Source: Candidatus Saccharibacteria bacterium oral taxon 488 (GTDB lineage: Bacteria > Patescibacteriota > Saccharimonadia > Saccharimonadales > Saccharimonadaceae). From it: a DNA stretch of 64,000 bases. The position numbers and the translations under genes were made by a program. Location of the stretch: assembly GCA_005697215.1 (NCBI GenBank), contig CP040003.1:1-64000 (forward strand), given 5' to 3'. Under the pieces are notes generated by a model. That model saw only the letters and a program-made list of their open reading frames with translations, made no database searches and was not told the DNA's origin. Positions 25,976 through 34,806 of the stretch are shown piece by piece; position 1 is the stretch's first letter; each line of letters begins with the position of its first letter.

Positions 25976-26329
25976 ATGAAATATTTATCACACATTCTCA
26001 CTACTGCCACCATGGCACTCGGCCTATCGACCAGCCTCGGCGTGTTTTTGCATGACACGAATGTTGACAAAGCAGTTATTTCTGCGTGGCGGGTTATGAA
26101 AGATGCATATCAGGTCGATGACGACCACCACGCTAAGCCGCATTCCTCACCGCATACTCACTCTGACCATCATGACTTTTCGGGGGCGCTAAAAGACGGG
26201 CAAACCCACCCGCGGACGACACCGCGCAGCGCTGACCGCAAGCATCTGCACACCAAGCTCGTCAGTCGCGGTGGCGATGGTGACATTGACGGGCATCGAC
26301 TGATGGTCGATCCAGTTAGCGTGAGCTGA
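25976..26329 (+). CDS. Small histidine-rich exported protein
   Basis: A 117-residue protein with an N-terminal signal or TM (about 5-25) and a polar remainder with 13 His in all, concentrated in a DDDHHAKPH...HTHSDHHD stretch (about 50-70). This suggests binding of Zn, Ni or Cu; no family recognised. It has its own strong promoter and a ~47-base leader. The 3' end overlaps the convergent valS by 14 bases. Confidence 0.65.
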   Translation: MKYLSHILTTATMALGLSTSLGVFLHDTNVDKAVISAWRVMKDAYQVDDDHHAKPHSSPHTHSDHHDFSGALKDGQTHPRTTPRSADRKHLHTKLVSRGGDGDIDGHRLMVDPVSVS

Positions 26330-28871
26330 TAACGTCGAGTTCGCTGATAAAGCGCTGGATGAGCTTTTCCTGCTCGGCTAGCTGCTGGCGAGTTTCCTCA
26401 ACGAGATGGGCTGGTGCCTTTTCGATGTAGGTTGGGTTATCCAGTCGTGCTTGGAGGTTAGCCAGGGTTCGCCGCGCCTCGCTTAGCCGTACTTCCAGAT
26501 CGGTCTGGTGCTGATAGAGCGTCTTCTCGTCAATATCCAGCCACGCTTCCCTGTTTGCTGCCGCTAACCTAAGGCCCCGTGGCTGGTCGGTGTGTGCAAT
26601 TGACTCCAGGCGCATGAGGTGTTTGATGGTGTCTTGATTATCGGCGATGAGGCCGTCATTACCGTATAACAAGCGGTATTTTTTATTACCCGGCAACTCA
26701 GCGATCACCCAGCGGCCTTCAGCGACCAGTGTTTTCAGCTGTTCAAACTGCTCGGCAGCGATAGGGTCGAATTTTTCTGGGGTTGGCCAGTGGTCACGCA
26801 TCAAGATACCGTCGGTATAATTAAGCGTCTGCCAAATTGTCTCGGTGACGAATGGCGCGAATGGATGGGCGATTTTCAGACTGGTTGCCAGCGCCCATGA
26901 TAATAGCGGGCGGTTGATAGCGGTTTTTGACGATTCGATGTACCAATCAGCTAAGTCGTCCCAAATAGCGTGATAGACCGTGTCCGCAGCTTCAGAAAAG
27001 CGGTATTGCTCCAAGCGGACAGCAACGTTATTGGCGGCGTCGTTCAGCTGGCGGATAATCCAGTGGTCGGCCGGCGTTTGCGGCTCCAGGTCAACGATTT
27101 GATGTTCATCGCCGATTTGCGCCTCGACGAAACGAGCGATATTCCACAGCTTATTACAGAAATTGCGAGCAGCGATGACCGCGCCCTTGTTAAATGCCTG
27201 GTGCTGTGCCGGCGCGCGGCCAGCAATGATGCCCATGCGAGTGGCGTCCGAGCCAAATTCTGACACTAGCTCCATTGGATTGATGACATTGCCTTTGGAT
27301 TTGGACATTTTTTGATTATGTTCGTCGTTGACCATACCGTGCAAATAGACGTCCTTGAACGGTAGTTTACCAGTGCGGTACAGGCTGAGCATAATCATCC
27401 GCGCTACCCATGCCCGCATAATGTCCATGCCGGTTTCCATCAGGCTGGTTGGGAAGTATTTGGCTAGTTCCCCGCCGTTTAGGTAATCGGTAACGATGTA
27501 TGGCCACTGTCCAGATGAGAACCAAGTATCAAAGGTGTCCTCTTCCCTGATATATGTTGTGCCATTTACAACTATCTTTCGTTCGTCAGTGCGGATGTTA
27601 AATATCCAGTCGCGCGGGTCGCTTTCATTGACGAATGCGGGAATCGGGATACCCCATGGGATTTGCCGGGAGATATTCCAGTCTTTCAGTTGTTTAAGAT
27701 AAGCGATGAGTTCTTTGCGTTTGGCGGCTGGATAAAAGGTAATCTCTTCCCTCTCTAAGGCTTCAATGGCTGGCTGAGCCAACGGCTGCATTTTAATAAA
27801 CCACTGCTCCTTAACCATCGGCTCAATGACGCTGCCGCACTTGTAACAATGTCCGACGGCATGTTCAATGTCTGTTTCGCCGCGGCGCAGCTCCAAAGAT
27901 TCCAGAGCTGCTAATACACGAGTGCGGGCTTCTGCTGGCGTCAGGCCTAAGAATTGCGGCGGTACGTTGACCATTGTACCCTCTTGGCTGATGATTTGTT
28001 TGAGCGGCAAGTTGTGGCGCTGGGCCATCTCGAAGTCGTTCGGGTCGTGCGCCGGTGTAATTTTCACCGCGCCAGTACCGTAATTCATATCGACGTACTC
28101 GTCGGCGATAATCGGGATTTCCTCGTCGGTGATTGGCAATAAAATTCGTGTGCCGATGAGATGTTTGTAACGTTCATCGTCCGGATGGACGGCTACTGCT
28201 ACGTCGCCTAGCATGGTCTCCGGCCGCGTGGTGGCGACTACGATTTCGCCGATTTTATCCAGCGTCGGGTAAGCGATTTGCCACAACTTCCCTGTTTCAT
28301 TTTTATGTTCAACCTCGATGTCGGCGAAGCTGGTTTGGTGTTTGGTACAATAATTAACAATCCGCTCGCCGCGGTAAACTAGCCCATCATCCCACATTTT
28401 TTTGAACGTCTCGTACACCGTAGCGATGACTTTATCGTCCAACGTAAAGGTCAAATGCTGCCAAGAGGCGCTGACGCCTAGAGCGCGCAGCTGCAACTCC
28501 ATGTTACCGCGTTTTTCTTCAACAAATTGCCAAACCTGGTCGTACAGTTGTTCACGTGAAAAGTCGAAGCGGCTTTTTCCCTGTTTTGCCAGTTCTTTTT
28601 CATAAACTACCCATGTCTCAAAGCCGGCATGATCTGCTCCAGGAATAAATACCGCGTCATCGCCCTTCATGCGGTGATAGCGGATCATAATATCTTTCAA
28701 ATTCATGTCTAGAGCATGACCAATGTGCAAGTTGCCATTGGCATTGGGCGGCGGCATGACAATGGAATACGGTTTACCGGCGCCGGTCGGCTCTAATGCG
28801 CCGCTGGTTTCCCACATGGCGTAAATGTTTGGTTCGTAATCGTTTGGGGTGTATTGTTTGGCTAGTTGCAT
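26316..28871 (-). CDS. valS: Valyl-tRNA synthetase
   Basis: Charges tRNA-Val with valine in the cytoplasm. The 851-residue protein has the class I motifs HIGH (49-52) and KMSKS (about 521-525), the editing-domain segment TRPETMLGDVAVAVHPDD and the C-terminal coiled-coil arm (about 790-851). AGGAATT lies upstream of the ATG. An extended -10, TGGTATAAT, at 28990-28995 gives a leader of roughly 110 nt that contains two TTTTCACGTGAAAA palindromes. A third copy of the core lies inside the coding region at 28551-28560. Confidence 0.96.
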   Translation of the reverse strand: MQLAKQYTPNDYEPNIYAMWETSGALEPTGAGKPYSIVMPPPNANGNLHIGHALDMNLKDIMIRYHRMKGDDAVFIPGADHAGFETWVVYEKELAKQGKSRFDFSREQLYDQVWQFVEEKRGNMELQLRALGVSASWQHLTFTLDDKVIATVYETFKKMWDDGLVYRGERIVNYCTKHQTSFADIEVEHKNETGKLWQIAYPTLDKIGEIVVATTRPETMLGDVAVAVHPDDERYKHLIGTRILLPITDEEIPIIADEYVDMNYGTGAVKITPAHDPNDFEMAQRHNLPLKQIISQEGTMVNVPPQFLGLTPAEARTRVLAALESLELRRGETDIEHAVGHCYKCGSVIEPMVKEQWFIKMQPLAQPAIEALEREEITFYPAAKRKELIAYLKQLKDWNISRQIPWGIPIPAFVNESDPRDWIFNIRTDERKIVVNGTTYIREEDTFDTWFSSGQWPYIVTDYLNGGELAKYFPTSLMETGMDIMRAWVARMIMLSLYRTGKLPFKDVYLHGMVNDEHNQKMSKSKGNVINPMELVSEFGSDATRMGIIAGRAPAQHQAFNKGAVIAARNFCNKLWNIARFVEAQIGDEHQIVDLEPQTPADHWIIRQLNDAANNVAVRLEQYRFSEAADTVYHAIWDDLADWYIESSKTAINRPLLSWALATSLKIAHPFAPFVTETIWQTLNYTDGILMRDHWPTPEKFDPIAAEQFEQLKTLVAEGRWVIAELPGNKKYRLLYGNDGLIADNQDTIKHLMRLESIAHTDQPRGLRLAAANREAWLDIDEKTLYQHQTDLEVRLSEARRTLANLQARLDNPTYIEKAPAHLVEETRQQLAEQEKLIQRFISELDVISSR
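28551..28560. other. ParB-site (parS)-like core inside valS
   Basis: TTCACGTGAA, the exact 10-bp core of the bacterial parS consensus TGTTTCACGTGAAACA. The flanks (TTG and AAG) match it only partly. Confidence 0.45.
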
Positions 28872-28884
28872 GAATAATTCCTAC

Positions 28885-28898
28885 TTTTCACGTGAAAA
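28885..28898. other. ParB-site (parS)-like palindrome upstream of valS
   Basis: TTTTCACGTGAAAA, a perfect 14-bp palindrome containing the parS core, 14 bases from the valS start codon. Confidence 0.5.
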
Positions 28899-28921
28899 GC
28901 GAGCATCGCTACCGTCAAGAT

Positions 28922-28935
28922 TTTTCACGTGAAAA
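28922..28935. other. ParB-site (parS)-like palindrome upstream of valS
   Basis: A second identical TTTTCACGTGAAAA, 37 bases from the previous one. The pair could instead be an operator controlling valS. Confidence 0.5.
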
Positions 28936-29045
28936 CCCGACGGGCGATAGGGGAACGTTATCTCTCCACGCGGTTATATTACCAGGCTAATTATACCACA
29001 GAAAAAGGGGCGGCAAAATCGCGGATAATATCTGGCTGGGGCGTT

Positions 29046-29969
29046 TTAACGCAGTGTTTGATAGGCGCGGTACAGCCAGTAGCGGCTGCGCTGCAATGGT
29101 AAATCCCAAGCTCCGGCAAAAGTAACGTCGCGTCCGCCAAATGAGCGTTTGAACTTGGTGAAGCCAGTCCATGGATGGTTTTTGTCGGCACCGTCGGGGG
29201 CAATGCCGTAGAGGTCGGCTTTGGCTAATCCGCGCTGCTGAGCGTCAATGATTGCCTCGGCCAGCAGGGCAGTGCCGGCGTTGAGCTTGCGGTGAGCTGG
29301 GTCTGACGAGGCGCCAGCATGGGCGTAATATAGCGTGTCGCTGCTGTGATAAAACAGGGCGGCAGCGATGGGTTGATCATCAAGCGCGGCGTAGTACAGC
29401 GTGGCGGCGCCGAGTGGGAAGAGGGTGGCGGCTTGTTGGCGGAAATAACTATCAGGATGCGGCGTAATGCCGCGCTGCTGAGCGACCTGGTGGACAAATT
29501 TCAGTAAGATATCAATGTCATGCGGGTTGGTCGAGTGGTGGACAGAGACGCCTTTTTTATGATAATTGCGGTACACATTACGAACTGGCTGTGCCATATG
29601 GGCGATCAGCTGGTCTTGCGGCTGGGTCAGGTCGATGACGTGCGAGTGCTCGGGCTGGAGCTTTTGGTAGGTAACCTTTTTCCAGCCGTGAGCTTGGAGA
29701 TAAGCAGCAAAGTCGAGGTTGGTTGGCTCAACGCGCAGGAAAGTGACGCGGTGTGTTTTACCAAGCTGAGCTAGGGAATCAAGGGCTGCTGCGAGCGAAT
29801 GCTCGTCATTGGCAGTAGGACCGTACGGGCAATACAGGCGGGAATTGCCGGTGCTGCGCTCCAAAATAGCCAGATATTCCCAACTTGGGCCGCTATCGCG
29901 AAAGGTGGTGCGGCCGAGTGATTCTTGAAAGGCTTGCCAGGCGGTTGATTGTAAAAAATGTTGGTTCAT
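29046..29969 (-). CDS. FemAB-family peptidoglycan bridge aminoacyltransferase
   Basis: A 307-residue protein of the FemXAB type, which uses aminoacyl-tRNA to add amino acids to the peptide stem of lipid II. Visible traits are an N-terminal SxxWxxFQ(E)SLG segment, the two GNAT-like halves, RNVYRNYHKKGVSV in the first domain and a C-terminal LYGIAPDGADKNHPWTGFTK followed by FKRSFGG, typical of the family. It follows tsaD by 18 bases with AGGATT as ribosome-binding site. Confidence 0.87.
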   Translation of the reverse strand: MNQHFLQSTAWQAFQESLGRTTFRDSGPSWEYLAILERSTGNSRLYCPYGPTANDEHSLAAALDSLAQLGKTHRVTFLRVEPTNLDFAAYLQAHGWKKVTYQKLQPEHSHVIDLTQPQDQLIAHMAQPVRNVYRNYHKKGVSVHHSTNPHDIDILLKFVHQVAQQRGITPHPDSYFRQQAATLFPLGAATLYYAALDDQPIAAALFYHSSDTLYYAHAGASSDPAHRKLNAGTALLAEAIIDAQQRGLAKADLYGIAPDGADKNHPWTGFTKFKRSFGGRDVTFAGAWDLPLQRSRYWLYRAYQTLR

Positions 29970-29987
29970 GTTGTAATCCTCACAACG

Positions 29988-31232
29988 TTAGATTGCTGTC
30001 ATTGATAAACTTGGCTGGACCTCCAGGTCGTACGGGTCGGCGGGCTGGTCGATGTGGGCGCGGAAATAACCGAGCGCGGCGATCATGGCGGCGTTGTCGG
30101 TGCAGAGTTGGATGGGCGCGTATTCAATGTCGATAGGCAAGGCCTCACGCAGTTGGCGGCGTAATTCTTGGTTGGCGGCGACGCCGCCGGCGATGACAAC
30201 GGAGGCAGGCTGGAAATTGTCGTAAGCTTTCTTAGTCTTATCGACCAAGGTTTTAACGGCGGTGTACTGGAAACTGGCTGCCATATTATGTCTTAGTTCA
30301 TCGTTTACTAGGGCAGGAAGCTCGTGCGACGGAAAGGTGAAGTCTTTGCCCACCTCGCGCTGAACGGTCCTCAGAACGGCTGTCTTGAGGCCAGAGAAGG
30401 AGAAATCGTACTCGCCATCAAGCTTGGCGATGGGCAGGTGAAAAGCGTGGGGATCGCCGAGCTCGGCTGCTTTGGCGATGGCAGGGCCGCCAGGGTAGGG
30501 CAGGCCAATGATTTTAGCGACCTTGTCGAACGCCTCGCCGACGGCGTCGTCCTGGGTTTGGCCGATTAGTTGGTAGTCGCCGTGATTTTGGAATAGGACC
30601 AGCTGTGAATGTCCGCCAGAGACGATGAGGGCGAGGAGGGGGAAGGCAGGTTGATAATGCGGTAAAGACAGCGCCAAATCGCTAGAATTAACAACGGCTT
30701 CCGCACGCCGAGAGGCGAGTTTGTCAAATTCTTTGGCGACTGCGGGACTCGCTTTGCTCAAACAGTCCTCGTCTCGCAAGGAATCTGACAAGCTCGCCTC
30801 TCGGGTTTGTGCAGATGTTGTTAATTCCAGCAATTTGGCATGTTTTGAGCCTCTCTTTTTCTGTTCGGTGATAAAATTAGCATACACATGCGCCTCGACA
30901 TGATGTATTTTGTAGAGCGGCTTATTGTGAATGATGGCGAGGGTGCGGGCGGCGAGGGTGCCGATGAGCAGCGAGCCGATCAGGCCAGGCGCATAGGTGA
31001 CGGCGACGGCGTCGATATCATCCCAGGTGCAATCAGCGTCAGACAGGGCTTTTTTGATGACCGGGTTGATAACTTCCAGGTGGCTGCGGGCGGCAATTTC
31101 CGGGATAACGCCGCCGTATTCAGCATGGATGTCAATTTGGGAATTGACCACATTAGACAGCAAGCGTTCGCCATCTTCAACGACCGCCGCTGCCGTTTCG
31201 TCGCAGCTAGACTCGATTCCCAAAATCCTCAT
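29988..31232 (-). CDS. tsaD: tRNA N6-adenosine threonylcarbamoyltransferase TsaD with insertion
   Basis: TsaD transfers the threonylcarbamoyl group to A37 of ANN-reading tRNAs. The metal motif is HVEAH (111-115), and GIESSCDET, GVIPEIAARSH and VSGGHSQLVL are canonical. At 414 residues it is about 70 longer than usual. The extra segment lies between the HxxxH helix and PAFPLLALIVSGGH; residues ~136-183 are encoded by a near-palindromic element that keeps the frame. An extended -10, TGCTATAAT, ends 8 nt before the ATG, so the mRNA is probably leaderless. Transcribed with femAB and divergently from murE. Confidence 0.95.
   Translation of the reverse strand: MRILGIESSCDETAAAVVEDGERLLSNVVNSQIDIHAEYGGVIPEIAARSHLEVINPVIKKALSDADCTWDDIDAVAVTYAPGLIGSLLIGTLAARTLAIIHNKPLYKIHHVEAHVYANFITEQKKRGSKHAKLLELTTSAQTREASLSDSLRDEDCLSKASPAVAKEFDKLASRRAEAVVNSSDLALSLPHYQPAFPLLALIVSGGHSQLVLFQNHGDYQLIGQTQDDAVGEAFDKVAKIIGLPYPGGPAIAKAAELGDPHAFHLPIAKLDGEYDFSFSGLKTAVLRTVQREVGKDFTFPSHELPALVNDELRHNMAASFQYTAVKTLVDKTKKAYDNFQPASVVIAGGVAANQELRRQLREALPIDIEYAPIQLCTDNAAMIAALGYFRAHIDQPADPYDLEVQPSLSMTAI
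30685..30827. repeat. Near-palindromic element inserted in frame in tsaD
   Basis: The ends are perfect inverted repeats (GAATTAACAAC, 30685-30695 against 30817-30827). Further inside, CCGAGAGGCGAG and TTGTCA segments also pair, giving two arms of about 55 bases around a centre of about 30 bases. The element lacks stops in the tsaD frame. Confidence 0.8.
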
Positions 31233-31272
31233 TTGCTTTTATTATAGCAAATATAAGTGGTAAAATAGGGAC
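31233..31272. promoter_or_regulatory. Compact divergent promoters of tsaD and murE-like gene
   Basis: Within 40 bases lie TATAAT on the minus strand (31241-31246, 8 nt from the tsaD ATG) and TAAAAT on the plus strand (31261-31266, 6 nt from the murE ATG). Both carry an extended TGn. The two polymerase footprints must overlap, so the promoters probably compete. Confidence 0.6.
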
Positions 31273-32571
31273 ATGAAAGCCACATTGGTGAAATTTGTGA
31301 GGAAGGTGCTGCCGGGCGGGATGCTGCGGCGGTTAGAAAATGGGTATCGGCGGTTGCGTGTCAAGCTGGTTAGCGCGCGGTATGGTAATCCGTCAAAGCA
31401 CCTCAGGGTGATCGCGGTGACGGGGACAAATGGCAAGACGACAACGTCGTGCTATATCAATGAGATTTTGAAAGAAGCTCATTTCACGACCGCGATGTTT
31501 ACCACAGCGGTGATCGAGGTGGCGGGTGAGCGAAAACTTAACGACCTCAATGCCACGGTGGCGAGTACGGCGCGGATGCAGCGGTTTTTCCGCGACGCCA
31601 AGCGGGCGAACGCTGACTACGTGGTGCTGGAGGTGACGAGTCATGCGCTGGATCAGCACAAGCTGGACGGCGTGCCGATCGAGGCGGCAGTGATGACGAA
31701 TCTGACGCAGGATCACCTTGATTATCACAAGACAATGGAAGAGTACGCAGCGGCCAAGAGCAAGCTGTTTCAGCTGCGCCCGCGGTTTATCGTGCTCAAC
31801 CGCGACGATGAGTGGTATGACTATTTCAATCAGTTTGTCGCCAGCGAGCAAAAGATGACGTATGGCCGAAGCGCCGAGGCTGAGGCAAAAATTACCCATG
31901 TCAAGCTGTACCGCAAGGGCACCGAGGCCGACGTAGTGCTGGATCATCAGACGCACTTGGAGTTGGCAACGAATTTGCCGGGCGAGTTCAACGTGATGAA
32001 TATGACAGCCGCGACGACGCTAGCGTATCTCTTGGGTGTCAAGCTGGAGGATATCCAAGAGGGGGTGGCTAATGTCGAGGCTGTGCCGGGGCGGTTTGAG
32101 CGAGCGGTCGAGGGCCTGGGCTATGATGTGATCGTTGATTATGCTCATACGCCGGATGCGCTGGAAAAACTGTTGGCGGCGGCCCGCGGCATCACCAAGC
32201 AGCGGGTGATTTTGGTGTTCGGCGCGTGTGGCGATCGTGATCAGGGCAAGCGACCGATTATGGGCGAGATCGCGGCGCGTGGAGCGGATCGGATTTTCCT
32301 GACTGACGAGGAAAGCTATAACGAAGATCCGGAGCAGATCCGGCGAATGTTGATGGAGGGAATTGAGCGCGGTCGCGGCGACGCAAAAACGACGGAAATT
32401 GCCGACCGGCGCCAGGCGATTGAGCGGGCGCTCGGCTGCGCCAAGAAGGGCGATATGGTGCTGATCACCGGTATGGGCCACGAGCAGTATCGGATCGTCA
32501 ATGGTCAACGGCTGCCGTGGAATGATGGCCAGGTGGTGCGCGAGATCGTTGGTCGGGAACGGGCGGCGTGA
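31273..32571 (+). CDS. MurE-like UDP-MurNAc-peptide ligase, altered third-residue selectivity motif
   Basis: A 432-residue Mur ligase. The ATP loop is GTNGKTTT (51-58), the central domain has VLEVTSHALDQ and MTNLTQDHLDYH, and the C-terminal domain has FGACGDRDQGKRP. These are MurE-type features; MurE adds the third stem-peptide residue in the cytoplasm. The N-terminal UDP-binding domain is very short. The DNPR motif that selects diaminopimelate is replaced by DEESYNEDP (345-353), and the lysine-type DNPA form is absent too, so the amino acid cannot be predicted. TGGTAAAAT ends 6 nt before the ATG. The RNA-repair gene follows after 3 bases. Confidence 0.88.
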   Translation: MKATLVKFVRKVLPGGMLRRLENGYRRLRVKLVSARYGNPSKHLRVIAVTGTNGKTTTSCYINEILKEAHFTTAMFTTAVIEVAGERKLNDLNATVASTARMQRFFRDAKRANADYVVLEVTSHALDQHKLDGVPIEAAVMTNLTQDHLDYHKTMEEYAAAKSKLFQLRPRFIVLNRDDEWYDYFNQFVASEQKMTYGRSAEAEAKITHVKLYRKGTEADVVLDHQTHLELATNLPGEFNVMNMTAATTLAYLLGVKLEDIQEGVANVEAVPGRFERAVEGLGYDVIVDYAHTPDALEKLLAAARGITKQRVILVFGACGDRDQGKRPIMGEIAARGADRIFLTDEESYNEDPEQIRRMLMEGIERGRGDAKTTEIADRRQAIERALGCAKKGDMVLITGMGHEQYRIVNGQRLPWNDGQVVREIVGRERAA

Positions 32572-32574
32572 GGT

Positions 32575-34731
32575 ATGCGACTACTATTGGTAACCAGAGG
32601 GATTCCCGGCTCTGGTAAGTCGACGTTTCTTGCGGAGCAGGGGCTTGATAATTATACGTTGTCGCCGGACGCGATACGATTGATGCTGGCGTCGCCGCAA
32701 TTGATGATTGACGGACAGACGACTATGCCGTCGCGTCAAGACGCAATGGTGTGGCGGTTGCTACACGAGATGCTGGAGCAGCGGATGACGCGGGGTGAGA
32801 CGACGGTGGTTGATGCAACACACACGACGCCAAATTATTTCAAGACGTATGGCGAGCTGTGTCGGAAATATCGCTACCGGCTGGTGGTGATTGATTTTGC
32901 TGATGTGCCGCTGGCGGTATGTCAGCAGCGTAATAAAGAGCGGCCGAGCTATAAGGTCGTGCCAAGTAGCGTACTTGAGCGTATGCATCGGCGGCTGCAG
33001 CAGAGTTCACTGCCGAAGTGGGTGACGGTGGTAAGGACGGCTGAGGAGGTGAATCAATTACTTACTAGTCAGCCAGAGAACGTTGATAGGTATCGGGCGG
33101 TTCATCATATCGGCGATGTGCAGGGGTGTTTTACGCCGCTCAAGGAATATTTCGGGCGGTATCCGCTTCGGGATGATGAGCTGTATATTTTTGTCGGTGA
33201 CCTGTTGGATCGCGGTACGGAGAATGATGCGGTGATGCGATTTGTGTGTGACGAGTTACTTGACCGACCAAACGTACGGTTCGTCGAGGGCAATCATGAG
33301 CTGTATCTCTGGCAGTGGGCGACTGAGCAGCCGGTTGCGGCGCGGGTATTTAGCGAACAAACACAGCCGCAGCTGGAGGCGGCGGGCATCGATAAGCGCA
33401 AGGTAGCGCGGCTGATGCGGCGGATGGATCAATATATTTTGTACCAATTTCGAGGTCAAACCGTCTTGGTGACGCATGGCGGGCTTAGTACATTGCCGGA
33501 GCGGTTACCATTGGTGGCGACCAGCCAGCTGATCCACGGCGCGGGGGCCTATGATGAGGTTGGGGCGGCGGATGATGCATTTATGGCGCAGACTGATGAC
33601 GCGACGTTTCAGATTCACGGACATCGCAACAGGCAGAATTACCCCACGCGATATAACGAACGGTGCTACAATTTGGAGGGAAAGGTTGAGTTTGGCGGCG
33701 AGCTGCGAACGGTGCGGCTGGACGAGAGCGGTATGATGCCGATCGTTATTCAAAACCAACAGGCAGCAGCGCGGCTGTATCCAGAAAACGCAGCGTTCCT
33801 AAGCCAGCTGCGGCAGAATCGCTACATTCGTGAATCAATTCTGCCGGGGGACATCAGCTCGTTTAATTTCAAACCCGAGGCGTTTTATCGCCAAGCATGG
33901 ACGACGCAGACGATGCGGGCGCGCGGACTGTTTCTCAATACGCTGACGAACGAGATCGTGATTCGGGCTTATGATAAGTTTTTTAACATTGGCGAGCGGC
34001 GCGATACTGAACTAGCGGCGCTGGAGCAGACGATGGCCTTTCCGGTGCGGGCGTGGGTGAAGGAGAATGGCTTTTTGGGGTTGGTCGGGTATGATTCGGC
34101 AGCGGGTGGGCTGGTGATGGCGTCAAAGTCAACGACCGAGGGTGACTATGCGGCGGCCTTTCGGCGAGAGTTTTTGGAGCAATTTCGAGCCAAGCTACCG
34201 CATATCAGTGACTATCTGCGCCGTCATAATGCGTGCCTATTGTTTGAGGTCGTGTTGCCGCGATTTGATCCGCATATTATCGCGTATGAGTCGGATCAGC
34301 TGGTGCTGCTCGATATCGTCAAGCGGCAGGTTGCATACGAGGCGGTCGACCGGCAGGAGCGGGAGCGATTTGCGCGTGAGATCGGGGCGAACAGCAAGCG
34401 TCTGGCGGCGGAGTTTTCGTCGTGGAGGGAGTTTGCGGCGTGGCTCGATCAGCTTCAAGGCATGATGTATCAGTGGCGGGGCGAGTGGATTGAGGGCTTT
34501 GTGCTCGAAGATGCTGGTGGTCATCATGTCAAGGTCAAGCTTGATTATTATACCTTTTGGCGGCAGATGCGAACAGCGCTGGAGGCACTGCAGGCTGGTC
34601 GGCGGCCATCAACGAGGCCCGATTGTCCTGATCCGGCGCTGGCAGCCCGGGTGATTGAATATATGCGGCAGCTACCCGCCGAGGACTTAGCGCGGATGGA
34701 CATTATCGCGCTGCGGCGACGGTTTGAGTAG
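32575..34731 (+). CDS. Three-domain RNA repair enzyme: polynucleotide kinase, phosphatase, RNA ligase
   Basis: A 718-residue fusion. Domain 1 (1-165) is a P-loop kinase with GIPGSGKST (9-17) and Asp in SPDAIR and VVDATHT. Domain 2 (175-385) is a calcineurin-like metallophosphoesterase with GDVQG (180-184), GDLLDRG (208-214), GNHE (239-242), THGG (300-303) and HGHR (348-351). Domain 3 (about 420-718) is a nucleotidyltransferase ligase: motif I KENG (Lys496), LLFEVV (about 555-560), EGFV (640-643) and KVK (653-655). The order matches bacterial Pnkp, but motif I looks more like T4 Rnl1. Such enzymes heal 5'-OH and 2',3'-phosphate ends and reseal cut RNA. It lies 3 bases after the murE-like gene. 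Confidence 0.85.
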   Translation: MRLLLVTRGIPGSGKSTFLAEQGLDNYTLSPDAIRLMLASPQLMIDGQTTMPSRQDAMVWRLLHEMLEQRMTRGETTVVDATHTTPNYFKTYGELCRKYRYRLVVIDFADVPLAVCQQRNKERPSYKVVPSSVLERMHRRLQQSSLPKWVTVVRTAEEVNQLLTSQPENVDRYRAVHHIGDVQGCFTPLKEYFGRYPLRDDELYIFVGDLLDRGTENDAVMRFVCDELLDRPNVRFVEGNHELYLWQWATEQPVAARVFSEQTQPQLEAAGIDKRKVARLMRRMDQYILYQFRGQTVLVTHGGLSTLPERLPLVATSQLIHGAGAYDEVGAADDAFMAQTDDATFQIHGHRNRQNYPTRYNERCYNLEGKVEFGGELRTVRLDESGMMPIVIQNQQAAARLYPENAAFLSQLRQNRYIRESILPGDISSFNFKPEAFYRQAWTTQTMRARGLFLNTLTNEIVIRAYDKFFNIGERRDTELAALEQTMAFPVRAWVKENGFLGLVGYDSAAGGLVMASKSTTEGDYAAAFRREFLEQFRAKLPHISDYLRRHNACLLFEVVLPRFDPHIIAYESDQLVLLDIVKRQVAYEAVDRQERERFAREIGANSKRLAAEFSSWREFAAWLDQLQGMMYQWRGEWIEGFVLEDAGGHHVKVKLDYYTFWRQMRTALEALQAGRRPSTRPDCPDPALAARVIEYMRQLPAEDLARMDIIALRRRFE

Positions 34732-34806
34732 GCGAGTGGTTGGTTTCTTGTTCTACGCAGGGCGGTCTGGTACAATTTTGACATAAGCATAACGGAGGGG
34801 GCGCTT

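Noticed and set aside
28872..29000. T-box riboswitch in the valS leader
   Set aside because: No T-box sequence or terminator/antiterminator pair is visible. The only structures are the short CACGTG palindromes.
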